Origin: Terramyces sp. JEL0728
Taxonomy: Eukaryota; Chytridiomycota; Chytridiomycetes; Rhizophydiales; Terramycetaceae
Direction: 5' to 3'
NCBI GenBank assembly: GCA_027603945.1
Contig: JADIIU010000104.1
Span: 1 to 45,903, forward strand
DNA: 45,903 nt
Shown here: positions 32,735 through 43,070 of the stretch, one piece after another
Numbering within the stretch: position 1 is the stretch's first letter
How the letters are laid out: every line of letters begins with the position of its first letter
Notes under the pieces: model-generated
What the model was told of the DNA's origin: nothing
Database searches by the model: none
Seen by the model: the letters and a program-made list of their open reading frames with translations, nothing else
Translations under genes and position numbers: made by a program

Positions 32735-33056
32735 TTACTAGAATGAAAATTTCTTGGTTTTTATATCCTCAGGGTCTGTTTTGGTTTGTTTCATCGTGTT
32801 TCATGTCGTCAACAGATTCATGAATGCAGTGGGAGAGCAGACCAAGGAACAGCACGATACTTTCTGTCAATAAACGATCCGCATTCCAATTACAACCAAT
32901 TGGTTTGATTCACAATCGATCATGAAATTCTCTTTTAAAGTTTGATTGATCAGATTCGACGGCTGTTTGCGTCCAAATTGGCATGTCAACAACCACAGTT
33001 TTGGTAGCCATAAAAGGGAAAGCCGCTATTTTTACAAGTATATTATTATAATGAAT
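32735..33056. other. Intergenic region
   Basis: About 320 nt with no gene, RNA or repeat evident. Confidence 0.45.
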
Positions 33057-33533
33057 TCATGATATAATACATTCATTGTTATTTTTCCCTTTGGATTTCC
33101 CAGTAGATTTCCTTCCTTTTGGCTTGCCATTGCACTGATGGTCCGCTTCCAACCGGTGCTTTATACAAAAAGTCAATTCGCATCCATGGCATTTAATCGG
33201 CATCAGCTCTCGTTTCTGACAGTTTTTGAAATGACAAGCGTTCTCGTAAATCTTTTCTTTTTTCGTACATCCCTGGTTGATATGCAGATTGACTATTTCA
33301 TTTGGGTCTTTTCCTTTTGCAGGGAGGATTTGTGAACATACGGGGCATACTACAGTCCCTGCATCTGCTGGCATTTTAGGACAGAGATGTGCAGAGTCTG
33401 TGTTTGCGTTTGATGGTTTGGAATGATTCTTGCAATAGTTTTTTGAGCAGTACGGGCATTTGAATGGCAGATAGTCGTTTAGTTCCTTGCAGCCGTTTTG
33501 CTCGCATCCTGTCCCCAAATGTGGCATCTCCAT
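33057..33533 (-). CDS. AN1-type zinc finger protein (ZFAND2/AIRAP, Cuz1-like)
   Basis: Intronless, 158 residues. The start MEMPHLGTGCEQNGCKELND matches the family N-terminus. First AN1 finger: CKELNDYLPFKCPYCSKNYC, then KNHSKP and HLCP. Second: CHFKNCQKRELMPIKCHGC, then LTFCIKHRLEADHQC. Between them is a block with VVCPVCSQILP. The C-terminus is Lys/Gly-rich. The family binds p97/Cdc48 and the proteasome under arsenite or protein stress; UIM motifs known from some members are not visible. Confidence 0.9.
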   Translation of the reverse strand: MEMPHLGTGCEQNGCKELNDYLPFKCPYCSKNYCKNHSKPSNANTDSAHLCPKMPADAGTVVCPVCSQILPAKGKDPNEIVNLHINQGCTKKEKIYENACHFKNCQKRELMPIKCHGCELTFCIKHRLEADHQCNGKPKGRKSTGKSKGKNNNECIIS

Positions 33534-33883
33534 TTTGCTTGTTTTTGACAAACTTTTCGTCCTGTTTTGTGTTGCAACTCAAGAGAAAGAACATGCTGGA
33601 ACAATAAACATAATGCGGTATAGCTATATCTTTTTGGATATGGAACTACTAGGAGCATGGGGCGATCAGGATCCACATTCGCGAGTGCTGTCATGATATC
33701 AGAATGTGAAAAAGGTGTATCTCGGCAATTTCCGGATTTAATTACCAAGTAGAGTCGGGATAGTATAGAGTTTACCAGTGGATACACCCACACATAATAA
33801 AACAAGGTTGAATGATAAATTTATGGCTTTTTATTACATTATATTCATTTAGTCTTCGTCACTAGCTGAACCACTATCTAGCA
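33534..33883. other. Intergenic region
   Basis: About 350 nt between the AN1 gene start and the 3' end of the EAF-like gene (both leftward). A 108-codon minus-strand frame (33479-33805) overlaps the AN1 gene in another frame and lacks family support. An AATAAA is present near 33824 on the minus strand, suited to the EAF-like transcript. Confidence 0.45.
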
Positions 33884-34681
33884 TTAGTAATAGTTACCTT
33901 CAGGCTCTTCTCCAGCATCAAATAGGGATCTTGGACCAGAACCTATCTTTGGCGGTGAAATAATTTCATTTTCCTCATCGCTGCTGGTCATACCTTCTTC
34001 CAAGACAACGGATTCTTGTCTGCTCTCCATATCTTTTTCTTGATCCAGATCTTCTAGTATTTCGTCCAAACCAAAGTCATCTCCTCCGTCAGTTGGTGCT
34101 ACTTCTTGTATTGGCGGAGGCAAGTGTAATCCTGAGAGTAAATCAGACTTTTCTTTCTTTGATTCGCTCGCTGGAGACTTTTTCTTTTGAGTTCTAGATT
34201 TTGAATTATTAATCGCTGGTGAAACTGGTTTCGTTGGTAAAGCGATTTTCTTTGTTGGCGATGAAGGTTTTAGTGATGGTGATACATGTCTGTTCCTACT
34301 AGTTCTGGTGTTACTCTTTTGGAATTGAATACTACTGCCGACTTTTTCTATGGTGAAGCATTGTTCCTGTGGATTGAATATCAGAACACAATCATGGTCC
34401 TTCATTGTTGCTGGAGCTCCTTGCAGGATGTGCGACTCTGATTCAATTCCCTATATTAACACCTATTACAGAAGTGTTTTGTAGTTGTAGTGCCCAGTGC
34501 GATCCGTCTCCATGGTTTTTAACATTCATAAGTCTGGCTTGCTCTTCGGTATTCGCTGAAGACGGTATAAAGGAATCTACATTACACGAATAGTACAGCG
34601 AAAAAGATGAGCGGTATCTGTCCCATCGATGAAGGATTTTCCTATTTTTATTGGGTATGTTCCATTCTCCATTTGCGTCAT
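33884..34681 (-). CDS. ELL-associated factor (EAF) family protein
   Basis: Three exons are joined across introns 34577-34596 (20 nt, GTACTATTCGTGTAATGTAG) and 34451-34469 (19 nt, GTAATAGGTGTTAATATAG), giving 252 residues. The EAF domain is split over all three exons: YPIKIGKSFIDGTDTAHLFR, YSFIPSSANTEEQARLM, HILQGAPATMKDHDCVLIFN and EQCFTIEKVGSSIQF. The C-terminal half is Ser/Pro/Lys-rich, then acidic (DDFGLDEILEDLDQEK). EAF proteins bind ELL elongation factors and stimulate RNA polymerase II; S. pombe has such a complex. The start at 34681 (MTQMENGTYPIK) is the first ATG of the frame. Confidence 0.87.
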
Positions 34682-34925
34682 GCTTAATGAAAAAGCAAAA
34701 AATCGTTTGTCCACAAACCCATTCTATTGATCTGCAGTGCAAGAGAAATCTGCAATGAGCTCAAATACCGTTCTATTATTTGCGGTAATTGTCCATCAGA
34801 AATCTAGAGCTGAAATTGAAGCAAAGTCTTAAATAATCAGACATAAGGAGGGCTTGAGCTGGTGTTAGCTCCAGGCTACTTATTACTAGGTGCGGAATAT
34901 TCTCAGAATTTTGTTTCCTTGAAAA

Positions 34926-36102
34926 ATGTCACTAACTCCGCAATCAAAAAAACTAATATTCGACATAGCGCTATTAGCTTGCACTCAAGTATGCCTATAC
35001 TATGGAATTAAATACATTCTCAATACTATGGATCCACAAAGGAAAAAGAAGGACTTGGCCAAAATCAAGAGCTCAAAAATTATGAGTAAAATGGGAAAGG
35101 GTGATTTGGAATTGACTGAACACGAGGAAATGATTGCCAGTGAAATCATTTGGCCGGAAGACTTGACAGTGACATTCAATGATATCGGCGGTCTTGAACC
35201 AATCATTGATTCTCTTAGAGAAACAGTTATTTATCCATTGGTATATCCAGAATTATTCAAGCAAGTGTCTGGATTGCTAGGAGCCCCCAGAGGTGTATTA
35301 CTCTATGGCCCACCAGTAATTTAAATTAATTATAGGGATGGTAATCGAAAAATAATTTAGTGGAAAGACCATGACTGCTAAAGCATTAGCAAAAGAATCT
35401 GGAGCTACCTTTATCAATCTTCATGTTTCCACAATGTAATATCTGCTAATATCAGGACCGATAAATGGTTTGGAGAATCACAAAAGCTGGTGAATGCGTT
35501 ATTTTCATTGGCAAAAAAGCTTCAGCCAGCAATCATATTCATCGGTAATCAGAGTTAATATCAGATGAAATTGATTGTTTCTTGCGGGAGCGTAAATCTA
35601 ACGACCATGAAGCAACATCGATGATGAAGGCTGAATTCATGACTCTCTGGGATGGGTTAAACACTGGTGACGCAACTCAAATAATGATTCTTGGTGCTAC
35701 GAATAGACCAAACGACCTTGACAAAGCTATCCTAAGAAGAATGCCAAAGAGATTCTCTGTTCAGCTGCCAGACAAATCCCAAAGACAAAAAGTATTGGAA
35801 TTGGTATTGAAAAAAGTAGGTTTGGAACAGGGCTTTGATTTTGAATACCTTGCCAACATTACTGAAGGCTACTCTAATGCAGATTTGAAGGAATTGTGCA
35901 GAAACGCAGTGATGGTGCCAGTCAGAGAGTCTATCAAAAAACTGAATCAAAAAGATATTGGCAAAGTAGATATCAAGGTTACTCGCACTAATTATAGAGT
36001 TTGACGATTAGGTTGGTGCAGATGAGTGATTTTACAGGGTTTGTTGATCATCTATACAATACTGCAGATACTCTGTTCCCTATTCCTGCAGAATTGGACT
36101 AG
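34926..36102 (+). CDS. MSP1: Outer mitochondrial membrane AAA ATPase Msp1/ATAD1
   Basis: Extracts mislocalised tail-anchored proteins from the mitochondrial outer membrane. Six exons, one only 5 nt, are joined across introns 35316-35335, 35341-35360, 35436-35455, 35545-35564 and 35978-35997, all 20 nt. The product has 358 residues, close to yeast Msp1. An N-terminal membrane span lies at about residues 11-30 ([17 protein letters not shown]); [20 protein letters not shown] follows. Walker A is GPPGCGKT, assembled from three exons; the pore-loop region reads [15 protein letters not shown]; Walker B is IIFIDEIDCFL, split by intron 4; the sensor and arginine-finger region reads [20 protein letters not shown]. 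The last exon follows a non-standard GTTACT donor and restores the family-like end [12 protein letters not shown]. Confidence 0.96.
35336..35340 (+). other. MSP1: 5-nt microexon in MSP1
   Basis: GGATG lies between two 20-nt introns (35316-35335 and 35341-35360). Joined to CCA upstream and TGGAAAGACC downstream it gives PPGCGKT, the exact Walker A of Msp1/ATAD1. Skipping it, or splicing the whole 45-nt block as one intron, shifts the frame and destroys the P-loop. Confidence 0.9.
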
Positions 36103-36162
36103 CATGATGCTATTTTAAAAATATAATAATTGAAACAGTATATATTCGACAAGTATTAATCA

Positions 36163-39100
36163 TTAGCGGTATTGGTTGTAACCCTGATTAGATTGATTTG
36201 GATATGTGTTTTGGAAATTTTGATTAGGGAATATGGATGATTGCTGGTTGAAGCTACCAGACATCATCTGAGGGTTCATTTGATTGTTCATCTGAGGGTT
36301 CATTTGATTGTTCATCTGAGGGTTCATTTGATTGTTCATTGGCATTCCTCCCATCATTCCCTGGTTCATTCCCATTCCTTGATTCATCATTCCCTGGTTC
36401 ATTCCCTGGTTCATTCCCTGGTTCATTCCCATACTAGGATTCATCTGTGGCATCATCCCCATTCCTGTTGGTTGGGTCATCATTGGTCTATTCATCATAC
36501 CAGCTGGTTGGTTCATCATAGACATAGCCGTGCCTTGAGGAATTTGATTTTGGAAACCTGGTTGATGGAACGATGATCTACCAGTATTCGGGTTACTGAA
36601 ATTACTTCCTAATTGGCTTTGCGCAAAATTGCCACTCATTGCGCTATTTCCAGTGATATTTGGCGTCAGTACTCCTGCTAGTTAAAACGAAATACCTGAA
36701 GATGGCGAAGAAAAGATGGAAGGAGCATTTGGTGCAGCGTCTTTGAATGCGGAATAAGGATCGTTTGATTGTTGTAAATTTCCAAACGGTTGGTTTGGAG
36801 CTAAAGTTAACCATTTCTTACTTGCATTGTTCCAACTTGGTTTGACAACCCCAGTGGAAGAAACATTTGTAGCAATACCAGTAGGTTGAGATGTGAGCAT
36901 ATTGTTGAATGCATTTCCAGCAAGCGCTCCGGTTGTAACAAATCCTGGGGTTGGATTAGCATGTGGTGTAGGGATAAGAGGCGCTACTAAAGGACGAGGT
37001 GCAAATTGGGCTGGATTCATGGTTTGCATTGGCATTTGTTGAAGGGGTTGCATATGCATTTGCTGAGGAATATTTCCTTGCTGTGCAGCCATTAATTTCT
37101 GGTGTGCTTGTTGTTGAATAAGCATCGCTTGCTTGGCGGTTTCTTGCGCTTTCTGTAGAGCAAGTTCGCTTTGCTTTGCCAGTCTATTTTGTTCTTCTAA
37201 TGCCGCAGCTTGCTTTGCCTGTTCATTTGCTTTTTGAATGGCCAATCTGGCAGTCTCCAGTGTTTTTTGCGTTTCTTCCTGCTGCTGCTTTGCTTTCAAG
37301 AATGGATCGTTGGCGCTAGAAGTAACGGGTTGCGGAGCAGAATTTGCTGCGCCAGAAAATGCACCCCAAGGATCATTGTTGACGGCACTTTTGTTGGCAG
37401 AGAGTCCAAGAGATTGCGAGTTTGAAACTTGCTGCGTTGATGGTGGTTTGTTGAAACCAGTATCTGCATTGACAGCAGAACGATTGACGGTTGGCGACCT
37501 ATTTCCAGCTTTCAATAAGTTTCCAGCTTCAAACAAAGTCGCTGGATTAACTTTGTTGACATTCGAAGGTCTGCTTTGGCTTACATACTCCTGGTTTTGC
37601 AATTCTCTTGCTAGAGCTTCATCATCGGCAATCTGTCTTGCCGATTGCCCTCTTGCATTCAACATTTGCAAATTCCGAGCTTGTGCTTCAGCTTCATTTT
37701 GTACCGTTTTTGCTCTGACCTGTGCAGAAATTTGAGGTAAATTTGCAGCTTTTCTGATTCGGATAATATCACCCTCAGTTATACCCATAGCACGGAGAGC
37801 ATCTCGATCAATGTCCGACAAGATTGAAGAGTCCATTCTCTGGTCAACAAACTTTTGAGCGTAGTTAGAAGCATCGCTTGATGCAACCCCCGCTTTCACC
37901 AGCCATTCCTTCCAATCAAACCCGTTGAAAGTATGTGCAGAATTATCCACTGGAGAGAGCATGTTGGTGCTTGACCCTCTCTTTTGTTGTGGTGGTAGTG
38001 GGACATTCAGCTTGGTTCCAAAATCGTACTTGTTATTTCCTGGAATAGATCTCAAGTAATCCAGAGAAGCATCATCAAGTTTATCAAATGGAACACCAAT
38101 GATAACCCCGTTTTCCTTATGTAGTTGAACTTTGTTGTCCGAAATTCCATGATAGGCAGCCTTGACACTGAATTTCCCACTTTTATCGGTCCAATCTCGT
38201 AATTTCGTTGAATCTGGCAAATCTTTCTTCTCTGGAGCGCTCTCTGTTTTTGGTCTAGAGGTTGGAGCGGTTGGTCTAGATTCAGGCACATCTGGTCTCT
38301 TTGGAATCAGAGGAATATTAGCTGTGGGTCTAGTAGGAATAGCTGCAGCTTCAACCTTTGGTCTTGTTGGCAAAGATGGAACTTCGACCGGTCTCGTTGG
38401 CAACGCTGGTGTATCCATTTTCGGTCTGGTAGGGATTTGTGGAATGGCAGCTTTGCGCTCTTCCTCCTTTCTTCTTTCCTCTTTCCTCACTTCTTCCTGT
38501 TTACGTTTCTCTTTGGCAATCCGTTGTTCCTCTAGTTGACGTTCTTCTTCTCGACGCAAGTCTTCTTGTCTCTTTCGTTCCATCTCTTGCCTTTCTTTTT
38601 CCTTTGTATCTTCCTGTGGTTTGCGAGTAACTCCAGGGGTTTGCAGCTAAATTAGCTATCATTTACTTCAACATAGGTTTTTGGAACAAGACCCTCACCA
38701 TGTTTTTTCAAGTGTTTCACTAACCACCAATCTGGATCTGAGTTATCCAACACGATAAGCATATCGTTTTCAACAATAGCAAGTTCGCCGCTTTCAACAG
38801 GCTCGTAATCATAGAGCGCAATAGCCACTTTGGCAATTGAGCTTGGTTGATTGGCAGCCGCTGGAACAGGAGTAGGGGTTGGAGTGGGCAAGGATGGCAT
38901 TGGAGTAGCAGGAGTAGGCTGTTTATCTGGTGTCGACATTGCCAATTCAATCTGTGAGACAATCAGCAGTACTTCGGATTTGTGCTGGGCTTCATATTCC
39001 TTTGTATCATTATCGGTTTGAATGGTCAATTTGGTCTTTTTTTCCGAGTATTTCTTTACACTTTTGATTGGTATAGAATATATAATCTCCTTAGTCTAAC

Positions 39101-39794
39101 GTTTAACATTTCTGTACATCGTATAAAAAGTAAATCTTCTTTTCTTTCGCGGATACTCCGAGCAGCCCTTTAACGCTGTTCTTTTTCTTCTTTTTGTCAA
39201 TATCAACAAATGCATAGTATGGAATATCGTCTGGTCCATAAATAATTCCACTTGGCTGGTCTTTGGTTTCCATTTTTTTAAATCCTAATCCACCCAGCGC
39301 ATTAAGCAATTGATTCTTTTGCGCTGCTGCATCGCTTGGTTCCACTACTGGCGCAGGAATTGGCGCAGGGGCACTTTCATTTTGCTTGGTTAGTATTTTC
39401 ATACCTCTTCCACATACGTAGCAGGCACAAGACCGACATCATGGTCATGCTTTCCAAACCACCAATCTGCATCAACTTTTTCGTAGATTCTTATTAAGTC
39501 TCCTTCGTGAATTGTAATCTCTTCATCATTTTGAGCATCATAGTCAAATATCGCATTCACTATACAAATTGGTGTCGCCTATAGTCAAATGCATAGTACT
39601 TCTTCCACATAGGTTAAAGGAACCAGGCCACTACGGCCCTCCTGGAATGTATCAAGGGGACGCTCATAAGCTGTCCACCAGTCCTGGTCAGTGTCATCGG
39701 TGATCAGTAATATTCCTCCTTCTTTAACTGTTAATTCTTCATCTGTTTGCGCTTCGTAGTCATACAGCACTCTGGCTACTATTTTGCATTTCAT
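36163..39794 (-). CDS. SLA1: Endocytic adaptor Sla1
   Basis: Fungal endocytosis scaffold that binds Las17, Pan1/End3, ubiquitin and NPFxD cargo. Six exons are joined across introns 39579-39599 (21 nt), 39385-39404 (20), 39096-39117 (22), 38647-38666 (20) and 36678-36695 (18), giving 1176 residues. Order: SH3-1 (ARVLYDYEAQTDEELTV), SH3-2 (AIFDYDAQNDEEITIHEG), a PH-like part, SH3-3 (ALYDYEPVESGELAIVEND), a charged coiled coil, PTRP repeats, SHD1 (KLRDWTDKSGKFSVKAAYHG), SHD2/SAM (FDWKEWLVKAGVASSDASNY), a Gln/Ala-rich coil, and a C-terminal Met/Asn/Gln/Gly repeat region. Intron 2 contains a canonical TACTAAC branch site. Intron 5 has a tandem acceptor (TAGCAG). Confidence 0.95.
36265..36336. repeat. 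Three identical 24-nt repeats in SLA1 C-terminus
   Basis: A 24-nt unit (36265-36288, 36289-36312, 36313-36336) is perfectly repeated and encodes an eight-residue Asn/Gln/Met/Pro unit (minus strand). Less regular NQGM repeats follow to about 36432. The Sla1 C-terminus is repetitive in other fungi too. Confidence 0.85.
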
Positions 39795-40055
39795 TTCAGA
39801 TTTATAGGCGTGGGAAAAATCACAGCCAACACAACAAAGAGCTTTTAAAATCAAAATATTCTTTCAACAAGTATGAATTCAGCTTAATCAACCGCTGCTG
39901 AACCTGTATTTCAATCTCCAACAGGCAACTTTAAAATTTCGTTATGCAATTTTCGATAAAATCGGATATTGCGATTTGTGTGATTGGAGGCGGACTACTG
40001 AATTTCGGTCTGTTGATTTGAATTAAAACAAAGTTGTGAAAATGCTAATTACGAT

Positions 40056-41290
40056 ATGGAAGTAGATCGCGAGCCTTGGGGTTATGGCCCGCTAAGCTCC
40101 TTGTCAATGAATCCGCCATATATGTACAGCCCAAATCACAGGTGAGATCTTACTCTGTAAATCAGCAGCTTCCTGGAGATCATCATTAAAATCAATGTGT
40201 CTGGGACTAAGCACTTTTGGATCATCGCAGGGATATATTTATGCAGCCAATATTGCTAAAGAAAGGTCAACTGTCCTTGCGGCTGGTTCCAACGTGTTCA
40301 AGATTAAAATAAGGATGAGAAAACAAGATGATCGGATCCAGATAAATTCGATTGGAAATCGAAATGTAATTCTAGCGGAGATAATGTATCGTTTCCGCTG
40401 ATATTAAGCAATGTTGATATTGATATTATCTAGGTGCCAAAATGTACCAGACGCGTAGAGGACTTAGTTATGGTGGACAAGCCACTTATTTATTGAGGTT
40501 GCAATACCTTATTTTTATCTTGCAGCACCTATCATATCATGGATCTTTCTCTGGTTTACGATCTAGCAAAAACCGTTACTGATAATAGATTTGATCTGGT
40601 TCTTCATAAACCCGAACACTTTGTGAACGCAGAAACAGATTTGTGGGTGGGAAACATCTGGGCCGATCTGACAAAAATAGAGCCAAGCTCTACAAAGGAT
40701 AAAGTGGGCGGCATGCGTCGTATGTGTGGATCTATCCCATTGTTCAACAACAGCCTCGAACACTTGTTATACCTAATATTCAATAGATATGACCGACACG
40801 AGTTTCAACAAGGCATGTTCCTTATTCGGGCGGAATTCGGGCAAGACTGGTTCACTCCTATTATGCAGCATCCTCATTGTATTCTCAGGCAGCCTGTCAA
40901 ACAAGTAGCGCTAAGAAGAAACAGTACTGCGGGCACGGATTACAAGAGCATTACTCCAAATGTGCACCAATCATTCGTACTGTTTTATTTAGGTCCCAAT
41001 GTTCCGCAGTTTTGTGCAACATTTTATCCGATTGGATTGATCCCTGGAATAAATAGCTGGTAACTAAAATTGACGATAGGTCTGCTGTAGTTTCTGTGGA
41101 CGAAGACAACCGTAATGAGCCAGCACCAGTAATGCTTTCAAGTTCAAATGACATGCAGTCGCCAAACAGCAGTATGGATGTCCCATTTGATCAGTCCAAC
41201 TTTATTCAAGGGTTTCCACTTTTAGGAAAGAAAGTCGAGCCATCATTCGGAGAGGTAGATTCTAGCTTTGCTTGGAACAACTTCAATTGA
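40056..41290 (+). CDS. Multi-exon gene of unknown function, 5' exons unresolved
   Basis: The last two exons are clear: a frame from about 40526 to 41059 (HIMDLSLVYDLAKTVTDNRF, VGNIWADLTKIEPSSTKD, RYDRHEFQQGMFLIRAEFG, VLFYLGPNVPQFCATFYPIG) joined across a 20-nt intron, 41060-41079 (GTAACTAAAATTGACGATAG), to an acidic Ser-rich tail ending SSFAWNNFN. Upstream, an ATG at 40056 (MEVDREPWGYGPLSSLSMNP) and a frame at about 40195-40401 (IAKERSTVLAAGSNVFKIKI) look coding. The junctions need GT...AG segments of 21-37 nt or a tiny exon near 40404-40407; several solutions keep an open frame and I cannot choose. No family recognised; no membrane span or signal peptide. Confidence 0.55.
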
Positions 41291-41329
41291 TTTTTATTGT
41301 TATTATTCTGTTAATAAACTAGCTGTTTA

Positions 41330-43047
41330 TCACTTTTTTTCTATTTCGTGAAATGATTGTCTCGAGTATAATTTAAAAGTGCGGTCATACAAACTGGTGG
41401 CAATGTACTCGCAATCTGGACTAATATCTGCACTCATTACCTTTCCTTCCGAGCCAAAAAGCGATTTCATTGGCTTGTAATCACCGTCAGTCCATAATCT
41501 GCATGTTCCGTCATAGGAACTGCTTACCAAGAAACTGCCGTTTAACAAGTTTCTTCTCTGAACGATTGAATCATCAATGTCATGGTGTTGATCAATTTCC
41601 ATACCAGAAATAGACCAGTTTTCATATTTTTTTGATTCAAAAGAATCCGAAGCCGACCAATACTTTACTTGTGTGACGACATTCTTGTGAGCGGGTATAG
41701 TGTAAATGCAGGCGGCTTGTCGAACATCCCAGACTTTGATTGAATTGCTATAGTTAATCCAGCATTACTCCATCCCTCCCGTTGCTAACTGGTATCCGTT
41801 TGGCGACCAATTTAATGAAAGTATAGGTTTAATATGCGACTTTAAAACCATTATAGATCTACCTGTACGAAGATCCCAAACTCTACCAATAGCGTCATAG
41901 CCGCTAAATTAATATGATATTACGCTGTAGCTACTAGCGCGCCATCATTCTGGAATCCGATTGCAAATACTTCCCGAGAGTGACCTTCTTGCAATAAAAG
42001 AGTTTTCCTGGTTTCCACGTCCCACAGTCTCCACGTTGTATCGAAACTACAGTTAGTACAGAGTTACCATGCCGTTCCAACATAGTTTCCAGAAGGATGG
42101 AATGCCACACGCGCAACTCTCATATCATGGCCATCTAGTTTGCCGATTGGCTCATCTTTGTCCAGCGACCACAGATGAACTCCTCCATCAGATCCTCCAG
42201 ACACAAGATTAACAGACCCCGGCGATTGGGAAATTGTGGAGTTTGGATGGAAATCAAGGCCACTGACTCTATCTCTGTGTCCTTTAAGTAAATACACTTC
42301 TTCTGACCCTGGAACCGACCATAATTTAATATTTCCCGCCCAAGATGTAGTTGCGAGCAACTTTGAATTTGGTGAAAATTGGCAAAACCCAATGGGCCTT
42401 TCATCTCCAACTTGTAAATTTTTCGTCTGAAAATCTTGCAGTCCAGTGTAAAAATCATGCCTCAGCTGTTTCCGCTCGACAAACGGAATTTCCAATTCGT
42501 TTTTGTGTTGTTGGATTCGCTCTTTTGCATTTCCAATTGAAAAATCCAAGATTTCTAATCTTGCTTGGCGTAACTCTTCGACTCCATAGGTAAAATATTC
42601 CTCTGTTTGTCCTTCATCTTCATCAGATGAATCATCAAATTCCACAGATTCTCCTCTTAGTATTCTCTCTGCAAGTAAATTCTTTAATCTTTCCCTTCGT
42701 TCCTTTGACTATCATTAATATCAATTACCCCTTCACCAAATAATGTCATTGGCTCTTCCAATTCTCTCAGCCTGTTTCTCACTTTATTGTCGTTTGTCGG
42801 CACATCCACAGTACGAGCGACATCCTGCATTAATCAATGGTTACTTTGCGTTCAAACTGCTGCAATATCGCTTGGTCAACTACTTTTGCTGGCTGTGACA
42901 AATCCACCAATTCTTCCAGACTGATCCCTTCGTTGTTTGAATCCTTTCATTAGCAAAATTTACATTTTGTTTGTCTAATAATTTTGCACTGGCTCCTTCG
43001 TTCCTAGCTGTATTTTCAAGAGAGCCAAAGTGAATACGATCTCCCAT
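41330..43047 (-). CDS. PRP4: U4/U6 snRNP protein Prp4 (WD40)
   Basis: Splicing factor of the U4/U6-U5 tri-snRNP. Seven exons are joined across introns 42944-42963 (20 nt), 42825-42844 (20), 42709-42728 (20), 42047-42067 (21), 41904-41923 (20) and 41748-41768 (21), giving 531 residues. The N-terminal SFM domain reads [37 protein letters not shown]. The WD repeats include [95 protein letters not shown] and [20 protein letters not shown], several formed only after splicing. Intron 4 has a TACTAAC branch site. The start codon lies 23 nt after the stop codon of the nucleoporin gene on the same strand. Confidence 0.97.
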
Positions 43048-43070
43048 TGATCTTGAATTTTTTACTTTTT

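Noticed and set aside
33376..33805. Overlapping minus-strand frames beside the AN1 gene
   Set aside because: They overlap the zinc finger coding sequence in a different frame and show no conserved pattern.
35281..35600. MSP1 as a pseudogene with several frameshifts
   Set aside because: Each break coincides with a GT...AG segment of exactly 20 nt, and removal restores all AAA motifs and a total length divisible by three.
37210..38630. Plus-strand open frames of 60-165 codons
   Set aside because: They are antisense to the biased SLA1 coding sequence and have no family likeness.
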